This document shows positions 32,419-42,288 of a stretch of 64,000 nucleotides of DNA, piece after piece. Source of the stretch: Symbiodinium natans (Eukaryota > Sar > Dinophyceae > Suessiales > Symbiodiniaceae). The notes beneath the pieces were generated by a model that had not been told where the DNA came from, did not search any database, and saw nothing but the letters and a program-made list of their open reading frames with translations. Position 1 is the first letter of the stretch. Each line of letters begins with the position of its first letter. The DNA lies in assembly GCA_905221605.1 (NCBI GenBank), contig CAJNDS010000890.1:769063-833062 (forward strand), read 5' to 3'. A program made the position numbers and the translations under genes.

Positions 32419-32639
32419 GGATGCGGACGCCTATGGTTCCTGAACTTCGAGCCCTGGAGAGGCAGGTCACGCCAGTAATTGAACATGAGTCAGTGACAAG
32501 ACAAGGCAACCAGATCAACCAGTGAGCAGTTCAAGCGCCGGCCGCCAGCCCTGCCTCAAGAGTCGGCTGTGGCTGGAGAGCGGTCTCAGCCTAGCATTGC
32601 ATCATGCCCACGTCTGGCAAGGCCCTGAGCTTGCTTACC

Positions 32640-34430
32640 CCTGCCCCTGCCTTCACGCTGTGCTCTGCCTGGATGTTTGGAGCCTGCAGCCGGGAACGCT
32701 CAGGATGCTCAGGATGCTCAGGGATTAGGGTATGGGAAGGCTCACGCAAACACGCAATGCGCATGTAGACAATGTCATGCACTGAGCGTCCTGACCCCTG
32801 CCCCTGCCTTCACGCTGTGCTCTGCCTGGATGTTTGGAGCCTGCAGCCGGGATGCCCAGGGATATAGGGTACGGCGCGCACACGCGGGAAGAAACATGCA
32901 ATGTGCATTTACAAAATGTCACGGGCTGAGCGTGCTGACCCCTGCCCCTGCCCCCAACGCTCAGGATGCTCAGGGCTTGGGTTATGGTGCGCACACGCGG
33001 GAAGGCTCACGCAAACATGCAACGTGCATCCACAAAATGTCACGCCCTGAGCGTCCTGACCCCTGCCCCTGCCTCCACACTGTGCTCTGCCTGGACGTTT
33101 GGAGCCTGCAGCCGGGAACGCTCAGGATGCTCAGGGCTCCGGGTATAGTGCGCACACGTGGGAAGGCTCATGCAAGCATGCAACGCGCATCTAGAGAATG
33201 TCATGCACTGAGCGTCCTGACCTCTGCCTCTGCCTCCACACTGTGCTCTGCTTGGATGTTTGGAGCCTGCAGCGGGAAACGCTCAGGATGCTCAGGGCTT
33301 GGGTTATGGTGCGCACACGCGGGAAGGCTCACGCAAACATCCAGAAAATGTCATGCACTGGGCTTCCTGACCTTTGCCCCTGCCTCCACACTGTGCTCTG
33401 CCTGGACGTTTGGAGCCTGCAGCCGGGAACGCTCATCACGCGCTGAGCGTCCTGACCCCTGCCTCTGCCTCCATGCTGCGCTCTGCCTGGATGTTTGGAG
33501 CCTGCATCCAGGAACGCTCAGGTTTCTCAGGGCTTAGGGCATGGTGTGTGGGAGGCTCACGCAAACACGCAATGGGGGGGGTGCCATTTTCGGGGTTTTG
33601 GGGGGGGTTGGGGGGGGTTTGGGGGGGGTTTAGGGGGGGTTTGGGGGGAAAATGAGGGTTTGGGGTTGGGGGGGGTTACCAGGATGGAAAAGCACCCTTG
33701 TCCATCTTGGTGGGTTGTGGGGGGTTTTGGGGGCGCTGAGCGTCCTGACCCCTGCCCCTGCCTCCACACTGTGCTCTGCCTGGACGTTTGGAGCCTGCAG
33801 CCGGGAACGGTCAGGATGGTCAGGGCTTAGGGCATGGTGTGTGGGAGGCTCACGCAATGTGCAATGTGCATCTACAAAATGTCACGCACCGAGCATCCTG
33901 ACCCCTGCCCCTGCCTCCACACTGTGCTCTGCCTGGACGTTTGGAGCCTGCAGCCGGGAACGCTCAGGATGCTCAGGGCTTAACGTGCAACGCGCAGCCA
34001 GAAAATGTCATGCGCTGAGTGTCCTGACCCCTGCCTCTGCCTTCACGCCGTGCTCTGCCTGGATGTTTGGAGCCTGCAGCCGGGAACGCTGAGGATGCTC
34101 AGGATGCTCAGGGATTAGGGTATGGGAAGGCTCACGCAAACACGCAATGTGCACTGTGCATCTACAAAATGTCACGCACTAAGCATCCTGACCCCTGCCC
34201 CTGCCTCCACACTGTGCTCTGCCTGGACGTTTGGAGCCTGCAGCCGGGAACGCTCAGGATGCTCAGGGCTTAGGGTATGGAGCGCAAACGCGGGAAGGCT
34301 CATGCAAACATGCAATGCACATCTAGAGACTGTCATGCACTGAGCGTCCTGAGCCCTGCCTCTGCCTCCATGCTGTGCTCTGCCTGCAGCCGGGACTCAG
34401 GCTGCTCCGGGCTTAGGGCCCGAAACTCTT
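32640..34430 (+). repeat. Minisatellite with units of about 125-165 bp
   Basis: About a dozen imperfect copies of a unit containing CTGCCTCCACACTGTGCTCT, TTTGGAGCCTGCAGCCGGGA and CTCAGGATGCTCAGGG, then ACAAAATGTCACGC-type words. Copies start near 32640, 32797, 33058, 33222, 33380, 33748, 33904, 34030, 34196 and 34350. One unit is interrupted at about 33575-33735 by a G/T-rich GGGGGGTTT tract. Long open frames here (for example 32677-33537) result from the repeat lacking stops. Confidence 0.85.
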
Positions 34431-34439
34431 CGGCGTCAT

Positions 34440-34985
34440 CAGGACACGAAAACTCCTAAACTCTAAACTCCTCAGCCCTAAACCCCGAGACCATGGAACC
34501 CGATTCCCCCCTTGCTTCACCTGGATGAAATAAACCGGGAAATCTATCTCAGCCCTTAACTCTGCACGGGGCCTCAGGAACGGTGTGCACGGCGCGCTCG
34601 GTAATGTCCATGTCGAGGTCGGCCGGGCCCTAACATGGAGCATATACTGCGCACAATGAGAATAATGAGATGGTTTCACAAGTGCAGCACTGGCGGGACT
34701 GGGCACCCGCGGTCCTCCATCAGGGCAGGAATGGCAACGTCGTCGCCATTCTGTGCTCTTGATGCCCTTGACTCCCAGTATCGTTGCTGGGCCTGCGACG
34801 TGGCACGCTAGGGGGCAGCGATTTTTGTCTAGGTTTTCCGAACATTTAGACAGATGCCAATCACGCCACGGCCTTCGCGAGTCCTCGCTTGCACCCCCGC
34901 CCTCGCCACATGCCGCCCAGCCACAGACTTTTGTGCACTTCGTTCTCCGTGCACGCAGCAGTCCATAGCCGAAGCCCATTTCTGG
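34440..34985. other. Spacer between minisatellite and SET gene
   Basis: It may contain the 3' exons of the SET gene. Minus-strand frames are open over 34413-34979, but I recognise no domain and could not place splice sites. Confidence 0.35.
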
Positions 34986-35982
34986 TAGAAAAGTAGGCGT
35001 CCTCGGCCTTCCTGCTGCGGCATGAAAGCATAGTGCAACACGGCGGCGTCGGTGGCTTGCAACTCGGAGAGCTTTCGCATAAACATGGGTCTCGCAGATT
35101 CTTCGCTGGAGGCACGCCAGGCCCGTCCTGCCGCTTGGAAAAATTCAGGAAAAGGGAAAGAACACATGAGGCCCGAAAGACAAGGGGAACCACAAGACAA
35201 CATGGGCAGCCTTGCAGTCCACGGTGATCTCCTGCCCAGCCGCGAGGTCCACCAGAGCCACTACCTAAGAAGCGCGCCGAGCCCGAGACGCACATACACG
35301 TGCATCCAAGATGAACTAGCCCACCAAACACAGCAACCTGTGAGTCCGACTCCTCCAATCTCACGCAAGCTGCAGCCACGCGCGGAAGCACTACTGACTG
35401 CCCCGTAGCCACTTCAGCTGTGCACTGCCACTCCACAAGCTTGGCCGTCGGTACGCACGCGTGGTTGAGGTAGCGTGCTCTCCCCCCGCAGCGGCCTGGG
35501 CAGAACGCGATAAAGAACAGTAGTTTAAATTATCAAGCCCAGCGCTACATGAGTAGCGAGGCCGGCCTGCATCCAGTAGAAGCCCTGGCTGACTCTGCAG
35601 CGGCACGGCATAGGAGCCTCGCTCACCCTCATCAACAACCAGCTCCCCCAAGAACTCCGTAATGAATGCACCTGCGCGCAGGCTTGCCCAAATCCACGGG
35701 ACAGGGGGGCGGGGGGTGAGGGGGGGTCTCCTCGAACATTGGGGACCGTTTCGAAACCCTGCCTTTCTTGATTGCGCACTTGCTGAACAGTCCATGGCCT
35801 TTCAAGCCAGCCTTCTGCACCACTGGCCCCATGTCTGGGCAATCGCCCCAACCTGCTGGGATGATGTCCATGGCCCTCAGGAGCTTCCCTGCCACTGCTT
35901 TTGACACCAAATTCCGCTGCAAAATCCTTTCCCAGCCATCCGCTGGGCTCGCGCCCGCGTCGACATCATCAGAATCCGACAT
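34985..35982 (-). CDS. SET-domain protein gene, multi-exon
   Basis: Starts at the ATG at 35982. Exons: 35763-35982, 35567-35671, about 35413-35495 and 35216-35264. Introns are 35672-35762 (GC-AG), 35496-35566 (GC-AG) and about 35265-35412; the next donor is ACT|GC at 35215. Joining them in phase gives SET hallmarks in order: KAGLKGHGLFSKCAIKKG, GAFITEFLGEL, a DAG...GGRARY segment, YLNHACVPTAKL (the NHSC motif, with Ala for Ser), and VALVDLAAGQEITVD, where the catalytic Tyr is expected at the following splice junction. A Cys-rich CLCESSPSC frame near 35070 might be a post-SET remnant. SET proteins methylate lysines on histones or other proteins. Exons downstream of 35216 are unresolved. The gene begins about 400 bp inside the right end of the transposon. 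Confidence 0.7.
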
Positions 35983-36376
35983 CAGGCGATTCAGGCGTTG
36001 TATTTAGATGCTATGCGACTTGTGATCACTCACCTTCAAGTCACGACTCTGGGGAAAGGATGGAAAGGTCATGGGTTCACTGTTTGTGCTCTCACAAGCT
36101 ACACACACATACACACAAGGAGATGGACATCATGGAGCACATATGCTTTCAGAATGCAACAGGTTTCTGAGCAACCCATGAATGAAAATAAAATCCTGCG
36201 GCCTGGGGCCCGCACGCAGCTCAGAAGAACCGCCCCTTCTCGAATCCCTACCCCCCCAACTTCTGCTGAATAAAATCCTGTGGACCTCCGGTTTCGGACC
36301 ACCAGACGAACCCAGATAAAAACCTAGATTAAAATAACATTTCCGGCTCGAGCCTCAGGATTTCATTCTTGCGCAA
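35983..36376. other. Right subterminal region of DNA transposon
   Basis: No gene. It carries plus-strand ATAAAATCCTG motifs at 36187 and 36269 and the palindrome GGCTCGAGCC with TCAGGATTTCAT at about 36344-36365, mirroring the left end. Confidence 0.6.
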
Positions 36377-36387
36377 CCGACCCCTAT
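36377..36387 (-). repeat. Right terminal inverted repeat
   Basis: CCGACCCCTAT, the inverse of the left terminus with one mismatch. CACCTAT follows at 36388-36394. Confidence 0.8.
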
Positions 36388-37150
36388 CACCTATTTTCGG
36401 GAAAACAAAAATGGCATTTTCCCAGTCGGGATGTGGAGGTACTGGAGCTGGATTTGAAGAAAGGCGGTGACCTACATAATTCGAGCGTCTGGAAGTATCT
36501 TCTGCATCTGGCGGCTGAAGGAAAGGTGGTTGCTGTGGTTGGAGGACCTCCATGCAGGACAGTGTCAAGGTTGAGAGGTGAAGACGGTGGTCCACCTGTA
36601 TTACGCCGGCGCTGTGGGCCTGAACGGTTGGGATTAACAGTCTTCCTTGGCCACATCAAGAATTAGCTCAAAAGGATGGTGTTTTACTTCTGAAGATGCT
36701 TTTCCTATATGACGTGGCGGTGCATTCAAGGTGTGGAACTGCTGAGGTCATCAATGGAAGTTCTGTCTTCTTTGGCATGGAAAATCCTGGGGACCCTGAA
36801 CTCATAGGGAAAGATTTCTCTCAGAACGGCAAAACGGTCTTGAGTGCTGAGGATCTGGTGGATGGTTCTCAGAAAGGGTTCTCAAGTCCTACCTTCTGGA
36901 GTTGGCCAGAGGTAAAAAGCTTTTGTGAGCGTTATGGAATGTACGCTGCACATTTTGATCAAGGAGCATTGGGACATGCTCTGGTGAAACCTACGACTTT
37001 CCTGGTGTCTGATATGGAACTATGGGAATCGTTGGAACAGGTTCGCGTGGTTGTTCCGTGGTCGGCAACATTCGCTTCTACCCTGGAAGAGCGTATTGGA
37101 CAATCCTCCATATGGGCGCGATGGGCGTTTGGATTGGTTAAAAGAATACG
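36388..37150 (+). pseudogene. Copia pol: C5-methyltransferase-like module
   Basis: Continues the frame cut at 20559. Motif I-like HLFSGK straddles the insertion site, followed by VLELDLKKGGD (motif II/III-like), VVGGPPCRTVSRLR at about 36535 (motif IV with the Cys) and FFGMENP at about 36770 (motif VI-like Glu). KPTTFLV near 36990 is a further conserved-looking element. A one-base deletion near 36632 shifts the frame, which resumes before 36696. This module is not part of standard copia pol. DNA methyltransferases are known to have been captured by retrotransposons in some eukaryotes, including Symbiodinium. Activity cannot be judged because no clear motif VIII/IX is visible. Confidence 0.65.
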
Positions 37151-37189
37151 TCACAGGTTGGCAAAATGGTTGCATGAGAGCGATGCTGA

Positions 37190-38335
37190 ACGGGAAGCTA
37201 TGGTGTTAAAAAAGGAAGAGCGAGAAGGAACGTTACGGAGGTTGACAGCTGAGGAGCGAGCCTTCCGTGACCATTGCCTAAGGGGGCATATTCCTTTCAG
37301 ACGTGATTGTCAAATCTGTGTGTCTGCCGCTGGAAAAGAGCGTCGCCATTTGAGGCGGAAGCATGGGGATGCCTACACTTTATCATTGGACTTGGCGGGT
37401 CCATACAAGTGTTCAAAGGATGCTCACCAGCAGAAGCCACGACACGCTGTTATTGGTGTGTATCAGTTTCCAATGTTGGATCCCAATGTGGGTCGCCCTC
37501 CAGAAAAGGAGGAAGATGCGGATGCGGTGGAAGATCAGGTGGTAGATGAAGGTGCTGGTGTCGGAGAATGGTTAGGCGATGCAGTCGCTAACTTTGAGGA
37601 GGAAGACTCTGCGCCGGTGGAACCTGCGCCAGTTCTGGAGGCAGAGGTGTTGAAAATCCAAGCTTCTGAAAAATCCTGGAAAGAACTGAAGGACCACTTG
37701 ACCCAGCCTGTCCGTATGATTACCTTCGTTATGGTGGAGCCGATTGTGGATAAACAGCAAACAACTGTTTTGTCGGCGGTTCAAAGAATGATGGCGCGCT
37801 TGCAGAGACATGGGTATCCGGTGCTGAGAATCCACTCCGATCGAGCGGGGGAGTTTGTCAATGCACGCTTCCGGTCCTTTTGTGAAACTCGTCTGATATA
37901 TAGGACCACTGGTGATCCTTGAGTCCCGCAAACAAATGGGCGCGCTGAAGCATGTGTGGGTTTATTCAAACGTGGTGTGAGGTCGCTCTTAAAGGAGGCG
38001 CGACTCGGGCCGGCGTACTGGGCACTGGCTGCTCGCCATTGGTCAATGTTACGGTGGCAGAAAGCTGAAAGGGAGTTGGGGTTAAACCCGAAAGCATTGC
38101 TTCCCTTTGGTGCTCAAATTCAAGTCAAACGTCGTCCGTGGGAGTTGCTGGGTCCGGATGGAACAAAGAAAGGTCGGCAATGGGTCGATCGTACGCAGCC
38201 TGCGCTTCTTTTAGGTCCATGCGATGACCTACCTGGTGGTTATTGGGTGGAAGCTCAAGGGACTGCAAAGGATCCGGATGAACTGGTGTTCTTTCCCTGC
38301 ACTACGATTTTTAAAGGAACCGCCTGAATTGGAGC
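37190..38335 (+). pseudogene. Copia pol: integrase
   Basis: The N-terminal zinc-binding HHCC motif is near 37270 (H-x4-H...C-x2-C). The catalytic triad is Asp in LSLDLAGP (about 37392), Asp in IHSDRAGEF (about 37838) and Glu in QTNGRAEA (about 37948). An acidic insert lies between the first two. A TGA at 37920-37922 sits between the second Asp and the Glu; the local bases look like an inserted T compensated by a lost C. Near 38312 the frame shifts again at the C-terminal end. Confidence 0.85.
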
Positions 38336-39672
38336 TGGAAGGGGTGGTAGAAGAACAGGAGCCTTCTCCTCCAGAGCATCGTCTCAAAGGGAAAAAACCA
38401 GCGCTTCGGTTCGCTGATGAGGAAAGTCCTCCTTTACCTCCACCTCGCGATCCTCCAGTTCGCCATCGGTTGATTGAAAAAAGCCCGGCCTCTTCACTGC
38501 GTGGTCATGTGGGCTCCTTGCGCTTGCTTCGCAAGCGGGGGGAGAGTCCGCCCTTAGAAATTTTCGAGGATGACATGCAGGGTCTGGGGGAGCTGGAAGA
38601 AAATGCAGATGTTGAGGACAATGTTCCTGGTGATGAGTATTGGCCGACTTGCTGTTCTCCTCATGAAAATGCTTATTTGGTCTGCAAAAGTGAGACTGCC
38701 GAGGATGGAACTCAGTTGGAAAAAGAAGAGCAAAAAGCCAAGTCAATGTATGAAAGGTCTATGTATGATTACATGGACTGTGAGGAGCTTTTGGAAGGGA
38801 TTGTATACCCAAAGAGGGTGAATAGAAGAGGTGGTATCAACAATTGGTGCACAAGTACGCGAGCTCTGGTGTTGGGTCACTATACTCATGGCGGAGTGTG
38901 TGGTATTACAAAAGAGACTCATCGAAGGCCATGGCTATGTCGTTATCTGGCATCATTCGTGAGGCACCACAATCCTGAAGCCAAATTTTCTGCTCTTCAG
39001 ATCTCGTGCAATGCTCCGGTATCATTGCATAGGGATCGTCACAATGAGAACCATTGCTGCAATTATGTGTGTGGCTTTGGTGACTATAAAGATGGTCAGC
39101 TGTGGGTTGAGGATGAAAAGGTTTTAGAGGAAGGAGCTGAAGTGGTGGAGCAATCCTATGGGAAGAAAGTCTTACCTGGAAAATTGGTCGATATCCACTG
39201 GAACTTCATGTCGTTCTTTCCGAGAAAACTGCATGGTCCTATGCCTTGGAAAGGGAACAGGGTATCCTTGACAGGGTACACACCTGTTTTTATGGAGCGT
39301 TTGAGCTACAAGGATAGGTGCTATCTTCTCCAATGCAAGTTTCCTCTTCCGGAACCACAAGCTGAAGAAGGTGAAAAAAGGAAGTGGTTAAAAATGACGT
39401 TGAAAGAGACCTCGCTGGACGACCTTGCAGAGGAAGTCGACTACGCTGTGTTCGAAGCGCATCAATGGGCTCTAGAGGAGCATTTGAGTATTCGACGCCT
39501 AATTGCTGAACAGGAATGTTGCATTTTGGACGAGTTCCATGGATCGGCCAATGAGTCGAATTGGGAAAAAGGATCAGAGACTAGAGAATGGCTGGTTAAA
39601 GCAAAAAGGGCTGACGAACGGCTCTCGAAGTTTTTGGTCAAGGCAGCTCAAGTTCAGCAAATGGTACAGAAA
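38336..39672 (+). pseudogene. Copia pol: 2OG/Fe(II)-oxygenase-like module
   Basis: An open stretch of about 450 codons between integrase and RT where typical copia has only a short linker. After an acidic, Pro-rich linker comes SLHRDRHNE (HxD at 39028-39036), then NYVCGFGDYKDGQLWVED, then a distal His (39232) followed after eight residues by Arg in RVS (39259), and LTGYTP. The order HxD...H...R-x-S is the metal- and 2-oxoglutarate-binding pattern of dioxygenases such as AlkB and TET/JBP. The assignment is by motif only. A one-base loss near 39672 ends the frame. Confidence 0.55.
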
Positions 39673-40870
39673 ATACCGCGCTTGAGGCAGCAGAGGAGGT
39701 TGAGCTCCTGCAAACAAAAACAATCCCTACACAAGAAGCCATGCAAGAGCTGGAAAAGTGGAGGGAATCATTGTCGGACGAGGTGACGTCTTTGGTGAAA
39801 GAGTTGGAGGTGGTGGAACCAACAACTCAAGAAAAGCTGGACAAATTGGCGGAAGAGCCCAATGCACCGGTGATTGAGTACGTTCCCAGTCTGGTGGTGT
39901 TTACCCGGAAGCAAGGGACAGGGAGGCGGCGTGCCCGTATCTGTGCATGTGGAAATTTTATTTCGTCAACGGCAGCTACAGAATATGAAAGGCCGAGGTC
40001 CCTCAGTCGTCACTCGCTGTACGCTCCTGGTTTAGATTCAACTACATTTAGGTGTCAAGTGAGGCACGCGGCATGTATGGTGTGGATCATCGCTGGCTTA
40101 GACATTTCCAAAGCTTTTCTGACGGCGCCGATGAATAGGGCGCAAAGAGAAGGGCGTTTGGTGGTGGTGCAGCCCCCAAGGGCGGCGGTGAAATTGGGTC
40201 TTTGCACAAAGGAGGAGCGGTGGATTGTGAGGAAAGCCTTGTACGGTTTGGCCGAAAGTCCTGCAGCATGGGTGGAGTGGCGAGACCAACGTCTTCAAGG
40301 CATGTCTTAGGTGTCAAAGGATGGACAAGCAATGAGCTTTCAGAGGTCCAATGCAGACCCAAGTCTGTTCCTTATTATGGCACAAGAGAAGCCGGAAGGT
40401 GCAAGCAAGTTGGTAGGGACAATGGGTCTTTACGTGGATGATTTTTTGATGGCTGGGACTATGACAGTGCTCCGGGAGGCCTTGGAACAGATCAGGAAGG
40501 AGTGGAAAACTTCTGAACCCGAGTTCTGTGGTCCAGGCTGTGGTGATGGATTGCTGAAGTTTTTGGGTGTCCAAATCTGGTATCGAAATGGCAGCTTCTT
40601 TCTCAACCAGGAGGACTTTGTGAGAGATTTGCTGAACCGAAGAGGGTATCAGATTGATGAAACTGGAAAAGGTAGTAACCTGCCAATGGTGAAGGAAACT
40701 CCAGGTGAAGAAGAGGAGGTGGATATTCCTTCCTTGCGAGCGGCTCAAGGTGCCGTAGGGGAGTTCCTCTGGGTGGCAATCAAAACTCGACCTGATTTGG
40801 CTTTCTGCACAAGCCAGTTGTCTTTGTGGACATCCCGAAGGCCGCGATTTGTGGTTAAAAAGGCTGAAGA
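39673..40870 (+). pseudogene. Copia pol: reverse transcriptase
   Basis: RVT_2-type (copia) reverse transcriptase. Recognisable blocks are RRRARICACGNF, LDISKAFLTAP (first catalytic Asp, about 40103), WIVRKALYGLAESPAAW, GLYVDDFLMAG (YVDD at about 40431) and LKFLGVQIW. An in-frame TAG at 40308-40310 interrupts the protein just after the YGL block, where a Trp codon would fit. Catalytic residues are otherwise intact. Confidence 0.9.
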
Positions 40871-41903
40871 GGTATTTCGATACCTTGCTGCAACTCCAAC
40901 GTTAGGCCTGACGTTTGGAGCAATCGCAACATGCGAAAAAGAAAGGAATGAGGTGTTGCGTTATGGGCGAGGCGTCAAGGTGGTGGAGTCCTATGCAGAT
41001 GCTAGCTTTGCAGCAGGTGAAAATGAAAAGAGCCACTCAGGAGCGGGTGGTAGTTTGGGGTGATTGTCCAGTGATGTGGGCAACGCAGAGACAATCAACG
41101 GTGGCTTTAAGTACTGCTGAAGCTGAGTTGCATGCGTCTATAGAGGGAGCAACGATGATTCAGTCGTGCACCCCTATAATTGCCGCTTTGGTTGGAACAG
41201 GTGAAGAATCGCTGCAAAAAGTGCTGTATACAGATTCGGTTTCGACGTGCTCAATCATTCAATATCCTGCTGGAAGCTGGAGGACAAGACACCTGAGAAT
41301 TCGAGCAGCCGGTGTCAGGTCTCTGGTGGACCGTGGTTACATGGTGATAGCGCATCTTCGCGGTGAGTATATGATCGCTGACCTGTTGACAAAATTGATG
41401 AGTGGACAGGTGTATGCAAAGCAAAAGGCACTTTGGGGTCTCCAACTGTTGGTGCAAGGAACTGACTTGAAAAGGGCCTCTCTTGCAATGGCGGTCATGA
41501 TGGTGGCTGCATCTCTGCAAGGGATGGCAACTGGTGGAGAAGAAGTGTCAACTGCTGGTTTCTTTTGCTCAGAAGAAGGGGTGTGCCAGGTCGCCAACAC
41601 ATCTACGGTTATGGTTCTGGCTCAAGGTATTGAAATGGTTATCAACAATTCAGACCTTGTTGCGTATTTGGTGGCCTCTTTCGGCGGCTGTATAAATGGC
41701 TGTGGATCCAGAAAGTGGTGGTTATTCCTGCGAGTGCCACTTTGTATACAACAGTGGGTGGGAACTGTATGCACGCAAGCAGTGACTGTGATGTTCTGCG
41801 ATATTCACAGCCCAGGGCTAAGACGCTTTGTAAGCATTGCCTCAAGGATGGCTGGGTGGTGAATGCTGAGTTCCTTGGTGAGGAACGGGCCGCTGGAACG
41901 TAA
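40871..41903 (+). pseudogene. Copia pol: RNase H and C-terminal Cys/His tail
   Basis: RNase H motifs: SYADASFAAG (about 40990), STAEAELHAS (about 41115), YTDSVSTCSII (about 41227) and the copia signature ADLLTKL (about 41385). The frame shifts near 41052, between the first Asp and the Glu. A further shift near 41700 leads into a short tail with GNCMHASSDC and LCKHCLKDG, a possible zinc ribbon, ending at the stop at 41901-41903. Confidence 0.8.
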
Positions 41904-42070
41904 ACTTTTTCAAGTGCGAGGTCTCAATGGTAAGGGATTCGGCCAATGAGCTGAAGGTTCGTCCTGGATGACGTAAAACCATAATGTGCATTCCAAGCAG
42001 TGGGCTGCTGCCTAAATGGCAGTTTTTGGCCAAAGGTCTGCACCTCCAATGTGTGTCCTAGGAAACCCTA

Positions 42071-42082
42071 GGACAGGGGGAG
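42071..42082 (+). promoter_or_regulatory. Polypurine tract
   Basis: GGACAGGGGGAG lies directly before the 3' LTR, the expected site for plus-strand priming. Confidence 0.8.
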
Positions 42083-42288
42083 TGCGGAGCTGCAGTTGGT
42101 ATTGTAGAAAGGAGTTGGTGTTGAAAGTTGAAGGGTCAATGCACCCGGTAATCTTATTGGCTCAAGACTGGGCCATGCGCCTGGTAGCAAAAAGAAGTTT
42201 TGAGTTCTTGGTGTTTGCTGGTTGGTTCAGGGTGAAACCTCTGGCGACTGTTTGGGTTGATTCCCTTCCCCTTTCGGTTGCCCCCGTA
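42083..42288 (+). repeat. 3' LTR of copia element
   Basis: 206 bp, identical to 16619-16824 by direct comparison. The duplication TAGGG follows at 42289-42293 and runs straight into GGGTTTAGGG units. Confidence 0.95.

Larger units (their letters stand above)
20560..36387 (-). mobile_element. 15.8-kb cargo-carrying TIR DNA transposon nested in copia pol
   Basis: Left terminus ATAGGGGTTGG (20560-20570) and right terminus CCGACCCCTAT (36377-36387) are inverted repeats with one mismatch, flanked by the CACCTAT duplication. Both ends carry a subterminal GGCTCGAGCC followed by CAGGATTT, and the interior repeats a related ATAAAATCCTG motif about a dozen times. All supported genes run leftward: SET-domain gene, methyltransferase-like gene, intronic ORF, OTU-like ORF and a large putative transposase. 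Coding sequence is GC-rich with introns, unlike the intronless, less GC-rich copia host. The 7-bp duplication and the motif pattern of the large ORF suggest a P-element/THAP9-like RNase H-fold transposase, but this is tentative. Confidence 0.85.
16619..42288 (+). mobile_element. Ty1/copia LTR retrotransposon, split by a nested DNA transposon
   Basis: The element spans 25,670 bp, of which 15,828 bp plus a 7-bp duplication belong to a nested insertion, leaving about 9.8 kb. It has identical 206-bp LTRs, a primer site, a polypurine tract and a 5-bp target duplication. Domain order is Gag, protease, C5-methyltransferase-like, integrase, 2OG/Fe(II)-oxygenase-like, reverse transcriptase, RNase H, with integrase before RT as in Ty1/copia (Pseudoviridae). 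The two extra modules make pol longer than in typical copia elements. Gag-protease is open throughout, whereas pol downstream of the insertion carries frameshifts and stops, so this copy is not autonomous as read. Confidence 0.95.

Noticed and set aside
32677-33537. 286-codon open frame with repeated TLCSAWMFGACS words
   Set aside because: Coincides exactly with the minisatellite; units differ in length so the frame is not kept from unit to unit.
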